64,000 bases of DNA from FEN-1219 sp036563665 (GTDB lineage: Bacteria > Pseudomonadota > Gammaproteobacteria > Steroidobacterales > Rariloculaceae), in assembly GCA_036563665.1 (NCBI GenBank), contig DATCLY010000043.1, positions 16,072 through 80,071 of the forward strand, in the 5' to 3' direction. Under the pieces are notes generated by a model. That model was not told where the DNA came from, did no database searches, and saw only the letters and a program-made list of their open reading frames with translations. Positions 31,927-39,905 of this stretch are shown here, in pieces (the first letter of the stretch is position 1; each line of letters opens with the position of its first letter). Both the position numbers and the translations under genes were made by a program.

Positions 31927-33233
31927 AGGATGTAGCGCGTCAGGTCCTCGTCCTTGACGAGGTCGCCGAGCTCGCGGTCCACATAGGCGGCGTCGATGAC
32001 CACGGTCTGGCCGCCGCGGTCCGCCGCCTCGAACGACACCTTCTCGAGCAGCCGCTCGAGCACGGTGTGCAGCCGCCGCGCCCCGATGTTCTCGCTGCGC
32101 TCGTTCACCTGGTACGCCACCTCCGCGATCCGCCGAATGCCGGACGGAGCGAACTCGAGGTTCACGCGCTCGGTGGCGAGCAGCTCTCTGTACTGCTCGG
32201 TGAGCGAGGCGTCGGGCTCGGTCAGGATGCGCTCGAACTCCTCGATGCCGAGCGAGTCGAGCTCCACGCGGATCGGGAAGCGGCCCTGGAGCTCCGGGAT
32301 CAGGTCGGACGGCTTCGCGACGCTGAACGCCCCCGAGGCGATGAACAGAATGTGGTCGGTGCGCACCATGCCGTAGCGGGTGGACACCGTCGAGCCCTCC
32401 ACGAGCGGCAGCAGGTCGCGCTGCACGCCTTCGCGCGAGACGTCGGCGCCGTAGGACTCCGAGCGGCGGGCGATCTTGTCGATCTCGTCGAGAAACACGA
32501 TGCCGTTCTGCTCCACCGCCCGCACGGCCTCGAGCTTGATCTCTTCCTCGTTCACGAGCTTCGCCGCCTCCTCGTCCTTGAGGAGCTTCATCGCGTCCTT
32601 GACCTTGAGCTTGCGCCGCCGGACGCGGCCGCCGCCGAGGCTCCGGAACATGCTCTGCAGCTGCTGGGTCATCTCCTCCATGCCGGGCGGCGCCATGATC
32701 TCGACGCCGAGCGTGGGCGCCTGCACCTCCACCTCCACCTCGCGCTCGTCGAGCGCGTGCTCGCGCAGCATCTTGCGGAAGCGCTGGCGCGTGTCGCGGC
32801 CCTCGCCCGCGTCGAGGCGCGAGCCGGGCAGCAGCGCGTCGAGCAGCCGCTCCTCGGCCAGGTCCTCGGCGCGGGTGCTCACCTTCTGCATGGCTTCCTC
32901 GCGGAGCATCTTCACGGCCATGTCCACGAGGTCGCGGATGATCGAATCCACGTCGCGGCCGACGTAGCCCACCTCCGTGAACTTGGTGGCCTCCACCTTG
33001 ATGAACGGCGCGTTCGCGAGCTTCGCGAGCCGGCGGGCGATCTCGGTCTTGCCGACGCCCGTGGGGCCGATCATGAGGATGTTCTTCGGCGTGATCTCGC
33101 TGCGCAGCGGCTCCGGGATCTGCGCCCGGCGCCAGCGGTTACGCAGCGCGATCGCCACGGCGCGCTTCGCCTCGTGCTGGCCGACGATGTGCTTGTCGAG
33201 CTCCTCGACGATCTCGCGAGGCGTCATCGACAT
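31923..33233 (-). CDS. hslU: HslU, ATPase subunit of the HslVU protease
   Basis: The product is 436 aa, an AAA+ unfoldase forming hexameric rings on HslV. Walker A is GPTGVGKT at residues 56-63. The pore loop GYVGRDVDSIIRDL lies near 90, Walker B is GIVFLDEIDKIA and sensor 1 is the FIASGAF region. The arginine finger lies in ELQGRFPIRVEL, and the C-terminal tail EDLTRYIL inserts into HslV. The intermediate I-domain spans about 110-240. MSMTPREIVEELDKHIVGQ is a normal start. It follows hslV by 16 bases. Confidence 0.97.
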   Translation of the reverse strand: MSMTPREIVEELDKHIVGQHEAKRAVAIALRNRWRRAQIPEPLRSEITPKNILMIGPTGVGKTEIARRLAKLANAPFIKVEATKFTEVGYVGRDVDSIIRDLVDMAVKMLREEAMQKVSTRAEDLAEERLLDALLPGSRLDAGEGRDTRQRFRKMLREHALDEREVEVEVQAPTLGVEIMAPPGMEEMTQQLQSMFRSLGGGRVRRRKLKVKDAMKLLKDEEAAKLVNEEEIKLEAVRAVEQNGIVFLDEIDKIARRSESYGADVSREGVQRDLLPLVEGSTVSTRYGMVRTDHILFIASGAFSVAKPSDLIPELQGRFPIRVELDSLGIEEFERILTEPDASLTEQYRELLATERVNLEFAPSGIRRIAEVAYQVNERSENIGARRLHTVLERLLEKVSFEAADRGGQTVVIDAAYVDRELGDLVKDEDLTRYIL

Positions 33234-33249
33234 GGTCCGCTCCCGTCCA

Positions 33250-33792
33250 TTAGAGCTCCTCGATCACCACTTCGCGGTTGGTGTAGATGCAGATGTCCCC
33301 CGCGATGGCGAGCGCCTTCTCCACGATAGCGCGGGCGTCGAGCTCCGTGTTCTCGAGGAGCGCGAGCGCGGCGGCCTGTGCGTACGCGCCGCCCGAGCCG
33401 ATGGCGAGCAGGTCCCGCTCGGGCTCGATGACGTCGCCGGTGCCGGAAAGGAGCAGCGACTGGTTCTTGTCCGCCACGATGAGCAACGCCTCGAGCCGCC
33501 GCAGCATGCGGTCCGTGCGCCAGTCCTTGGCGAGCTCGATGGCCGCCCGCGTGAGGTTGCCGTACTGGTCGAGCTTGCCCTCGAAGTGCTCGAACAGCGT
33601 GAACGCGTCGGCCGTGGCGCCCGCGAACCCGGCGAGCACCTTGTCGCCGTGCAGCCGGCGCACCTTGCGGGCGTTGCCTTTGACGACCTTGTCGCCGAGC
33701 GTGACCTGGCCGTCGCCGCCGAGCGCCACGCGGCCGTTGCGCCGCACGCACAGGATGGTGGTGCCGTGAAAAACGTCGCTGCCTTTGGCCAT
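33250..33792 (-). CDS. hslV: HslV, threonine protease subunit of HslVU
   Basis: The product is 180 aa. The N-terminal propeptide MAKGSDVFHG is a little longer than in E. coli and would be removed to expose the catalytic threonine pair TTILCVRR. Conserved GGDGQVTLGD and KVLAGFAGATADAFTLFEHFE follow. It assembles as a double hexamer in the cytoplasm and degrades proteins delivered by HslU. hslU is directly downstream. xerC lies 39 bases upstream in the same direction. Confidence 0.97.
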   Translation of the reverse strand: MAKGSDVFHGTTILCVRRNGRVALGGDGQVTLGDKVVKGNARKVRRLHGDKVLAGFAGATADAFTLFEHFEGKLDQYGNLTRAAIELAKDWRTDRMLRRLEALLIVADKNQSLLLSGTGDVIEPERDLLAIGSGGAYAQAAALALLENTELDARAIVEKALAIAGDICIYTNREVVIEEL

Positions 33793-33831
33793 GCGTGGAG
33801 TCTTCCTCTCTGCCGGGCTCAGCGGCCCGGA

Positions 33832-34752
33832 TCAGCCTTGGCGGCGCCGGGCGCGGGGATGGGCTCGGTCGTAAATGTGGGCCAGATGCTGGAAATCAAC
33901 GTGGGTGTACACCTGGGTGGTGGACAGGCTCGCGTGCCCCAGCATCTCCTGCACCGCCCGCAGGTCGCCGCTCGACTCGAGCAGGTGCGTGGCGAACGAG
34001 TGGCGCAGCATGTGCGGGTGAACGTGCATCGGCGCGCCCTGGCGGCGGGCCCAATGGGCGACCCGCGCCTGGATCGTGCGGTGCGCGAGCCGCCGCCCCC
34101 GCCCGCTCACGAAGAGCGGCCCCGTGGCCGTATCCGCGCCGGCGCCCACCTCCCGCAGCCGCCGCGCCCGCACGGGCAGCCACGCCTCGAGCGCTTCCCG
34201 GGCCCGGCGCCCGACGGGCACGATGCGGGCCTTGGAGCCCTTGCCCAGGACCCGCACGGTGCCGTCCGCGAGGTCCACGTCCGGCACGTCGAGCCCGGCG
34301 AGCTCCGCGAGCCGCAGGCCGGACGAGTAGAAGAGCTCGAGGACCGCCCGGTCGCGCACGGCCTCGAAGCCGTCTCCGCGGATCTCGAGCAGGCTCGCGA
34401 CCTGGTCGACGTCGAGGGTCTTCGGCAGCCGCCGGCCGGCCTTCGGCGCCTGCACGTGCACGGCCGGGTTCGACTCGAGCCGGCCGCGCTCCACGAGGAA
34501 GCCGAGAAAGGTCCGCACGGCCGAGAGCCGTCGCGCGAGGCTGCGCGGCTTGAGGCCGCGGCGATGGCCTTCCGCCACGAAGCGGCGGATGGCGTAGGAG
34601 TCGAGCGCGGCGAACGACTCGATGCCGAACCGGCGGCAATGCTCGATCAGCGCCGCGACGTCGCGCCCGTAGGCGGCGACCGTGTGGCGGGAGAGCCGCC
34701 GCTCGGTGCCGAGCCTCGCGAGAAACTCCGCGAGGTCCCGCTCCGCGTTCAC
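33832..34752 (-). CDS. xerC: XerC tyrosine recombinase (dif site resolution)
   Basis: The product is 306 aa from a GTG that overlaps the DUF484 stop (GTGA). The core-binding domain is residues 1-90. The catalytic domain has Arg in YSSGLRLAELAGL, Lys in GKGSKAR, the His-x-x-Arg in HPHMLRHSFATHLLE, the His in LGHASLSTTQ and the nucleophile Tyr in VYTHVDF. It resolves chromosome dimers with XerD at dif. The dapF-DUF484-xerC order is the usual chromosomal context, so this is the housekeeping enzyme, not a mobile-element integrase. Confidence 0.95.
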   Translation of the reverse strand: MNAERDLAEFLARLGTERRLSRHTVAAYGRDVAALIEHCRRFGIESFAALDSYAIRRFVAEGHRRGLKPRSLARRLSAVRTFLGFLVERGRLESNPAVHVQAPKAGRRLPKTLDVDQVASLLEIRGDGFEAVRDRAVLELFYSSGLRLAELAGLDVPDVDLADGTVRVLGKGSKARIVPVGRRAREALEAWLPVRARRLREVGAGADTATGPLFVSGRGRRLAHRTIQARVAHWARRQGAPMHVHPHMLRHSFATHLLESSGDLRAVQEMLGHASLSTTQVYTHVDFQHLAHIYDRAHPRARRRQG

Positions 34753-35471
34753 CGCGCGGGTGCCGGGAACAGCGCGACGGTGATGAGCTCGCCCAGGCGG
34801 CTCAGGAAATCCATGCGCTTGCCCGGGTGGAAGTGCTCGGGGTCGCGGTTGCCGATGATGAGGAAACCGCCCTCCGGGTGCCCCGCCTCGGTCAGGGGGC
34901 CGAGCGGCACCATGGCGGCGGACCCGAGCACCTCGCCGTCGCGGCCGAAGAGGTCCTTCTGGCGGTCGCGCAGCACGCCGCACCGCGGCCGCCCGGCACG
35001 CAGGAAGGTGGCGAACGGCTTCAAGGCCGCGTCGTCCGGATCGAGCCGGAGCACGAAGCCGTCGCGCACGAGCGCGGGGTCCGCCTGCGGGAACAGCACG
35101 AGCAGCGCCCGCTCGGCCAGGAAGTCCTCGCGCAGGCTGGTCTCGATGCGCTCGAGCAGGGCGGCCGGGGAGTCCGCCGCGAGGAGCCCCGTGGCGAGCC
35201 GGTGCAGCTTCTCGACGAGCGCGTCGTTCTCCTTGGCCACGGCCACGAGGTCCTTGAGCTGCCGCTCGAGCTGCGCGTTGCGCTCGCGCAGCACCGCCAC
35301 CTGGCGCTCGATGAGCGAGATGGTGGCGCCGCCGCTACGGTGCTGCAGCCTGAGCCCGAGCAGCAGGAGCGGATGGCGCTCGAAGAAGTCGGGATGGGTT
35401 CGCAGGTACTCGGCGATTTCGGCCTCCTGGAACGAATCGCCGACCGCGGCTTGGCTCTTCGGTTGACTCAT
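34749..35471 (-). CDS. DUF484 protein (GAF-like, upstream of xerC)
   Basis: The product is 240 aa. The DUF484 N-terminus EAEIAEYLRTHPDFFERHPLLL leads to a coiled coil (SLIERQVAVLRERNAQLERQ) and a GAF-like domain to the end. It is conserved between dapF and xerC in many gammaproteobacteria without a known function. It overlaps dapF by four bases (ATGA) and xerC by four bases (GTGA), so all three are translationally coupled. Confidence 0.92.
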   Translation of the reverse strand: MSQPKSQAAVGDSFQEAEIAEYLRTHPDFFERHPLLLLGLRLQHRSGGATISLIERQVAVLRERNAQLERQLKDLVAVAKENDALVEKLHRLATGLLAADSPAALLERIETSLREDFLAERALLVLFPQADPALVRDGFVLRLDPDDAALKPFATFLRAGRPRCGVLRDRQKDLFGRDGEVLGSAAMVPLGPLTEAGHPEGGFLIIGNRDPEHFHPGKRMDFLSRLGELITVALFPAPAR

Positions 35472-36283
35472 AGATCGATTCGACCCTCGTACACCGTGGT
35501 CGCGGGGCCCGTCTGTTGCAGCGACGCGCCCGGCCCCGGCCAGCGCACCGTCAGCGAGCCGCCGGGCAGCGCCACCTCGACTTCGGGCTCGAGCAGGCCC
35601 CAGCGCCTGCCCACCGCCACGGCCGCGGCTGCGCCGCTGCCGCACGCGAGCGTCTCGCCCGCGCCGCGCTCGAAGACGCGCAGACGGATGCGCGAAGGCG
35701 TCACGCGCTCCATGAATCCGACGTTGACCCCTCTCGGAAAAGCAGCATGTGCTTGCAGCTCCGGAGCCAGTATACCGACGGGCGCGCGTTCCACCGAATC
35801 CACCGGGATGACCGCGTGCGGGTTACCCATCGACACGGCGCCGAGCTCCACCTCGCCGCTCGCGACGCGCAGCCGGTACCGCTCGCGCTCCTCGTCCGCG
35901 ACGAACGGCAGCGACGCCGGGCGGAAGTCCGGCACGCCCAAGTCCACGGTGACGAGGCCGCGCTCGTCCACGCGGGCCGTGATACGCCCGGCGCCGCCTT
36001 CGAGCAGCACCTCGCCGCCGCCGGACGGCGCGAGGTAGCGGGCGAGGCAGCGCACGCCGTTGCCCGACTGCTCGGCCTCGCCGCCGTCCGAGTTGAAGAC
36101 GCGGTAGGTGGCCGTCACGCCCGGACGACGGCCGATCAGAAGGAGCTGATCGAAGCCGATGCCCCGGCGGCGGTCGCCCAGGCGCCGGATGCGTTCGGGC
36201 GCGGGGGCCGGCACGCCTTCGGGCCACTCCATGAGCACGAAGTCGTTGCCGAGCGCCTCCATCTTGGTGAACGGCAGCCGCAT
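35468..36283 (-). CDS. dapF: Diaminopimelate epimerase (EC 5.1.1.7)
   Basis: The product is 271 aa and interconverts LL- and meso-diaminopimelate for lysine and peptidoglycan. The two catalytic cysteines are in SGNGVRCLARY near residue 79 and LACGSGAAAAV near 214. The N-terminus MRLPFTKMEALGNDFV is classic. It is the first gene of the nine-gene operon running to ubiB. In Pseudomonas and Xanthomonas lptM and lysA precede dapF, but here ubiD is divergent instead. A perfect TATAAT on the minus strand lies about 115 bases upstream. Confidence 0.96.
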   Translation of the reverse strand: MRLPFTKMEALGNDFVLMEWPEGVPAPAPERIRRLGDRRRGIGFDQLLLIGRRPGVTATYRVFNSDGGEAEQSGNGVRCLARYLAPSGGGEVLLEGGAGRITARVDERGLVTVDLGVPDFRPASLPFVADEERERYRLRVASGEVELGAVSMGNPHAVIPVDSVERAPVGILAPELQAHAAFPRGVNVGFMERVTPSRIRLRVFERGAGETLACGSGAAAAVAVGRRWGLLEPEVEVALPGGSLTVRWPGPGASLQQTGPATTVYEGRIDL

Positions 36284-36398
36284 GCTGTCTGTCGCGGGCC
36301 GCGCGCGGCCGCGTTTCCCCCTCTGCTCTGGTAATGCCCGGTATGGAAGGTTAATGTCGCCCGCCGGCGCGCGTTTCGTGGACGCGGCGGCAACGCGG

Positions 36399-36406
36399 AT
36401 TATAGT
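36399..36406. promoter_or_regulatory. Overlapping -10 elements between dapF and ubiD
   Basis: Minus strand 36404-36399 reads TATAAT, a perfect -10 for the dapF operon. Plus strand 36401-36406 reads TATAGT, five of six, 12 bases before the ubiD GTG. Neither has a good -35. Because they overlap, the two directions would compete. Confidence 0.4.
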
Positions 36407-36418
36407 GGTTAATCGATA

Positions 36419-37912
36419 GTGGATTCGATCTGGCAGCGGCCGCACGCCACCTACCGGGACCTGCGCGAGTTCCTGGACGCGCTGCGCGCGCGAGGCGAGC
36501 TTCGCGAGATCGCCGCGCCCGTGAGCCCCGTGCTCGAGCTCACCGAGATCTCGCGCCGGGTGCTCGCCCGCGGCGGCCCGGCGCTGCTCTTCACGCACGT
36601 GGGCGACGGTCGCGTGCGCACGCTCACCAACCTCTTCGGCACGCCCGGCCGCGTGGCCGCCGCGCTCGGCGCGGACGACACGCGGGCGCTCGCCGAGCTC
36701 GGCAAGCTGCTCGCGGCGCTGCGGGCGCCCGAGCCGCCGAAGGGCATCGCCGAGGCCTTCCGCACCCTGCCGCTGATCCGCGAGGCGCTCAAGATGGCGC
36801 CCCGCACCGTGCGCAGCGCGCCCTGCCAGGAGGAGCGCGTGGAAGGCGCCGCCGTCGACCTCGCCCGCTGGCCCGTGCAGACCTGCTGGCCCGAGGACGC
36901 GGGCCCGCTGATCACCTGGGGCCTCACCACCACCCGGGGTCCCGACGGCGGCCGCCAGAATCTCGGTGTCTATCGCCAGCAGGTCATCGGCCCCAACAAG
37001 GTCATCATGCGCTGGCTCGCCCACCGCGGCGGCGCCGGGGATTACCGGGCGTGGCTCGCGGCCCGTCCCGGCGAGCGCTTCCCCGTGGCGGTCAGCATCG
37101 GGGCCGACCCGGCCACGATCCTCGCGGCCGTCACGCCGATCCCGAACACGCTGTCGGAGTACTCGTTCGCGGGGCTGCTGCGAGGCGAGAGGACGGAGCT
37201 CGTGCGGTGCCTGGGCTCCGATCTCCTCGTGCCCGCCAGCGCCGAGATCACGCTCGAGGGGTACATCGAGCCCGGCGAGGAGGCGCCCGAAGGGCCGTTC
37301 GGCGACCACACCGGCTACTACAACGAGGTCGAGCGCTTCCCGGTGATGACGATCGAGCGCATCACCCACCGCCGCGACCCGATCTACCACACCACGTACA
37401 CGGGGCGGCCCCCCGACGAGCCGGCGGTGCTCGGCCTCGCCCTGAACGACGTGTTCGTGCCGATCTTGAAGACGCAGTTCCCGGAGATCGTGGACTTCTA
37501 CCTGCCCGCCGAGGCCTGCTCCTACCGCCTGGCCGTGGTCAGCATCCGCAAGGAGTACCCCGGGCACGCGCGGCGCATCATGTTCGGGGTGTGGTCCTAC
37601 CTGCGGCAGTTCATGTACACGAAGTTCATCATCGTGGTGGACGACGACATCGACGCCCGCAACTGGCAGGACGTGATCTGGGCGGTGTCCACGCGCGTCG
37701 ACCCCGCCCGCGACACGGTGCTGGTGGAATCGACGCCGATCGACTACCTCGATTTCGCCTCGCCGACCGCCGGCCTAGGCTCGAAGCTCGGCATCGACGC
37801 CACCACGAAGTGGCCGGGGGAGGTCACGCGGACGCAAGGGCGCCCGATCACGATGACCGCGGACGTCGTGGCGCGCGTCGATCGGATGTGGAGCGAGCTC
37901 GGCCTCGAGTGA
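36419..37912 (+). CDS. ubiD: UbiD, prenylated-FMN-dependent 4-hydroxy-3-polyprenylbenzoate decarboxylase
   Basis: The product is 497 aa from a GTG start. The prFMN/metal-binding regions include NLGVYRQQVIGPNKVIMRW and the acidic catalytic triad area EAPEGPFGDHTGYYNEVERF near residue 288. The protein then has TYTGRPPDEPAVLG and the C-terminal domain to GLGSKLGIDATTKW. It decarboxylates the ubiquinone precursor and needs a UbiX flavin prenyltransferase, which is not in this window. Length is normal. A good hairpin terminator follows. Confidence 0.96.
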   Translation: MDSIWQRPHATYRDLREFLDALRARGELREIAAPVSPVLELTEISRRVLARGGPALLFTHVGDGRVRTLTNLFGTPGRVAAALGADDTRALAELGKLLAALRAPEPPKGIAEAFRTLPLIREALKMAPRTVRSAPCQEERVEGAAVDLARWPVQTCWPEDAGPLITWGLTTTRGPDGGRQNLGVYRQQVIGPNKVIMRWLAHRGGAGDYRAWLAARPGERFPVAVSIGADPATILAAVTPIPNTLSEYSFAGLLRGERTELVRCLGSDLLVPASAEITLEGYIEPGEEAPEGPFGDHTGYYNEVERFPVMTIERITHRRDPIYHTTYTGRPPDEPAVLGLALNDVFVPILKTQFPEIVDFYLPAEACSYRLAVVSIRKEYPGHARRIMFGVWSYLRQFMYTKFIIVVDDDIDARNWQDVIWAVSTRVDPARDTVLVESTPIDYLDFASPTAGLGSKLGIDATTKWPGEVTRTQGRPITMTADVVARVDRMWSELGLE

Positions 37913-37921
37913 CCGCTCTTG

Positions 37922-37947
37922 AAATGTCCAACCGATTGGACATTTTT
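37922..37947 (+). terminator. Rho-independent terminator after ubiD
   Basis: A perfect 10-bp stem (AAATGTCCAA with TTGGACATTT) around the loop CCGA ends in TTTTT. The palindrome TGTCCAACCGATTGGACA could also be an operator for the ParA gene downstream, and TTGGAC within it could serve as a -35 box. Confidence 0.8.
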
Positions 37948-38027
37948 CATAACCCTGATTACTTTATGCGCACGCCGTGGGGGGCGGCCGCCGCCAGCAC
38001 AATCATCCGAATCGCCCGGAGAAGCCG

Positions 38028-38672
38028 ATGCGACACATATTGGTGACCAACGCCAAGGGAGGCTGCGGCAAGAGCACGATCGCCACGAGTCTCGCCGCGT
38101 ACTACGCCTCCGAGGGCTACGCCACGGCGCTCGTGGACTTCGATCCGCAGGGCTCGGCGCTCGCGTGGCTGGAGCAGCGGCCCGAGGACTACGCGCCGAT
38201 CACCGGCGTGTCGGGGCTCGACGGGGGCCTGCGCAACGTGCCCCGCAACACCGAGTACCTCATCATCGACTCGCCGGCGCGGGCCCACGGCAAGGAGCTG
38301 GTCGAGCTCGTGCGGCGGGCCGAGACCATCATCGTGCCCGTCCTGCCGTCGCCCATCGACATCAAGGCCGCCGAGAGCTTCGTGGACGAGCTGCTGTCGA
38401 TAAACAAGGTGGCCGAGAAGAAGGCCAAGGCCGCGCTGGTGGCGAACCGCATCCGGGAGAACACGCTGATCTTCGAGGAGCTCGACGAGGTGCTGACGCG
38501 GCTCAAGGTGCCCTACGTCGCCACCCTGCGCGAGGCCCAGAACTACATCCGCGCCTACCAGCGAGGGCTCGGCATCCACGAGCTGCCGCCCTATCTCGCC
38601 TGGCCCGACTGGGAGCAGTGGGACCCGCTGCTCGAGTGGCTCGACTCCCGCCGCTCGCAGCCCCGCGCCTAG
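38028..38672 (+). CDS. Orphan ParA/Soj-family Walker ATPase
   Basis: The product is 214 aa. The deviant Walker A KGGCGKSTIAT lies at residues 10-20, with Asp-rich LVDFDPQGSALAW and YLIIDSPAR (Walker B) following. Such ATPases position plasmids, chromosomes or protein cargo by dynamic binding to DNA. No ParB or parS is nearby, so this is an orphan type as found near housekeeping genes in other gammaproteobacteria. The start at 38028 follows a CGGAGAAG ribosome site; a GTG 17 codons upstream is unlikely. Cargo is unknown. It converges with hemY. Confidence 0.88.
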   Translation: MRHILVTNAKGGCGKSTIATSLAAYYASEGYATALVDFDPQGSALAWLEQRPEDYAPITGVSGLDGGLRNVPRNTEYLIIDSPARAHGKELVELVRRAETIIVPVLPSPIDIKAAESFVDELLSINKVAEKKAKAALVANRIRENTLIFEELDEVLTRLKVPYVATLREAQNYIRAYQRGLGIHELPPYLAWPDWEQWDPLLEWLDSRRSQPRA

Positions 38673-38693
38673 CGCAGGAAGGCGCCGCGCGGC

Positions 38694-39905
38694 TCAGGGC
38701 TTGGCGTCCGCCGCCGGCGGCGACAGCGCCGGTGCCTCGAGCGGCACGCGGCTCGTGAGGGCCAGCCCCGACTTGAACGCCTGCGCGGCGCGCTCCGCCT
38801 CGCCGAGCTGGGTCAGCAGCCTCCCGTAGAGCGCATAGGCGTCCGCATCGGGCGCGATGGCGATGCTCGACTCGAGGTAGCTGCGCGCCTTGCCCCAGAG
38901 CTCGTTGGCGATGCAGAGCTTCGCGGCCGTGGCGAGCAGCACGGGGTCCTCCGGATGCGTCTCGAGCCAGGCCTCCGCCTGGCGGAGCTGCTTCAGCACG
39001 TCGCTGCTTCGCACCTCGCCGTAGGCCGCGACGAGCGGCGCCGCGAACGAGCGCTTCAGGGCGGCCTTGAGCTCGCGCTCGGCGTCGTCGGGCCGCCCCA
39101 CTTGCTGTAACGCGAGCGCGCGGCGGGCCACGAGCGCCGGCGACCGGCGCAGCGCCGGCGGCAGGGCCGCCCACAGCGCCTCGAGCTTCTCCGCGGTGAG
39201 GTCCGGCGCCTCGACGGCGGCCGCGAACGCCTCGGCCGCGAGCGCTTCGAGCGCGCCGGCGTCGAGCGCGGCGTTCTTGAGCCGCGGCAGGAGCTCCGCG
39301 AGCTGCCGGCGGTCGCCCAGGGCCGCGTGCGCGCGCGCGAGGAGCGCCACCGCGCCCGGATGGTCCGGCGCCCGCCGCAGCAGCGGCTCGAGCACCGTGC
39401 GGGCCCGCGCCGCGTCGCCGCTCTCGAGCGCGAGCTCGGCCTCGGTGAGCGCGACGGCCGCGGCCGCGTCGGGCATGCGCTCTGCCGCGAGCTTGAGCCA
39501 GCGATCGCGCCGGTCCGGGGCCCCCTGGCGGTGCGCGGCCCGGGCCGCGAGCAGGTAATTCGCGAGCGGCGCGTCGCTGCCCTTGAGCCCCTGCGTGAGC
39601 ACCCGCTCCGCGCGCCGCCAGTCGCCCTCCACGAGATGCACGAGGCCATGCGTGAGGCGGCCGCCCGCCCGGCGCAGCTGCCGCTCGGCGAGCGCGCCGC
39701 GGAGCCTGCGGGGCGCGCGCGCCACCGCGATCAGCGCCCGCACGGCGGCATAGAGCAGCACGAGGCCCATGACGAGCGCGGGCACCGATGTCTCGATCAC
39801 CCAGCCCTTGAGCCCGATCAGCACGTAGCCGCGGTCCTCCAGGAGGAAGTGAGCGAGAAACGCGCCGACGAACAGCGCGGCGAGCGCGGCCACTCCGAGG
39901 CGCAT
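38694..39905 (-). CDS. hemY: HemY, membrane TPR protein linked to heme synthesis
   Basis: The product is 403 aa. Two membrane helices (residues about 4-22 and 40-65, LGVAALAALFVGAFLAHFLL and ETSVPALVMGLVLLYAAVRAL) form the HemY N-terminal domain. TPR-like helical repeats follow to about 380 and a short Pro/Ala tail closes it. HemY of proteobacteria is not the oxidase of Bacillus; its exact function is unresolved. The start overlaps the hemX stop by one base (TGATG). Usual order is hemC-hemD-hemX-hemY; here hemC and hemD are absent. Confidence 0.9.
   Translation of the reverse strand: MRLGVAALAALFVGAFLAHFLLEDRGYVLIGLKGWVIETSVPALVMGLVLLYAAVRALIAVARAPRRLRGALAERQLRRAGGRLTHGLVHLVEGDWRRAERVLTQGLKGSDAPLANYLLAARAAHRQGAPDRRDRWLKLAAERMPDAAAAVALTEAELALESGDAARARTVLEPLLRRAPDHPGAVALLARAHAALGDRRQLAELLPRLKNAALDAGALEALAAEAFAAAVEAPDLTAEKLEALWAALPPALRRSPALVARRALALQQVGRPDDAERELKAALKRSFAAPLVAAYGEVRSSDVLKQLRQAEAWLETHPEDPVLLATAAKLCIANELWGKARSYLESSIAIAPDADAYALYGRLLTQLGEAERAAQAFKSGLALTSRVPLEAPALSPPAADAKP

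Noticed and set aside
33832..34752. Tyrosine recombinase as sign of a mobile element
   Set aside because: Its place between DUF484 and hslV, and full XerC motifs, mark it as the chromosomal dif recombinase.
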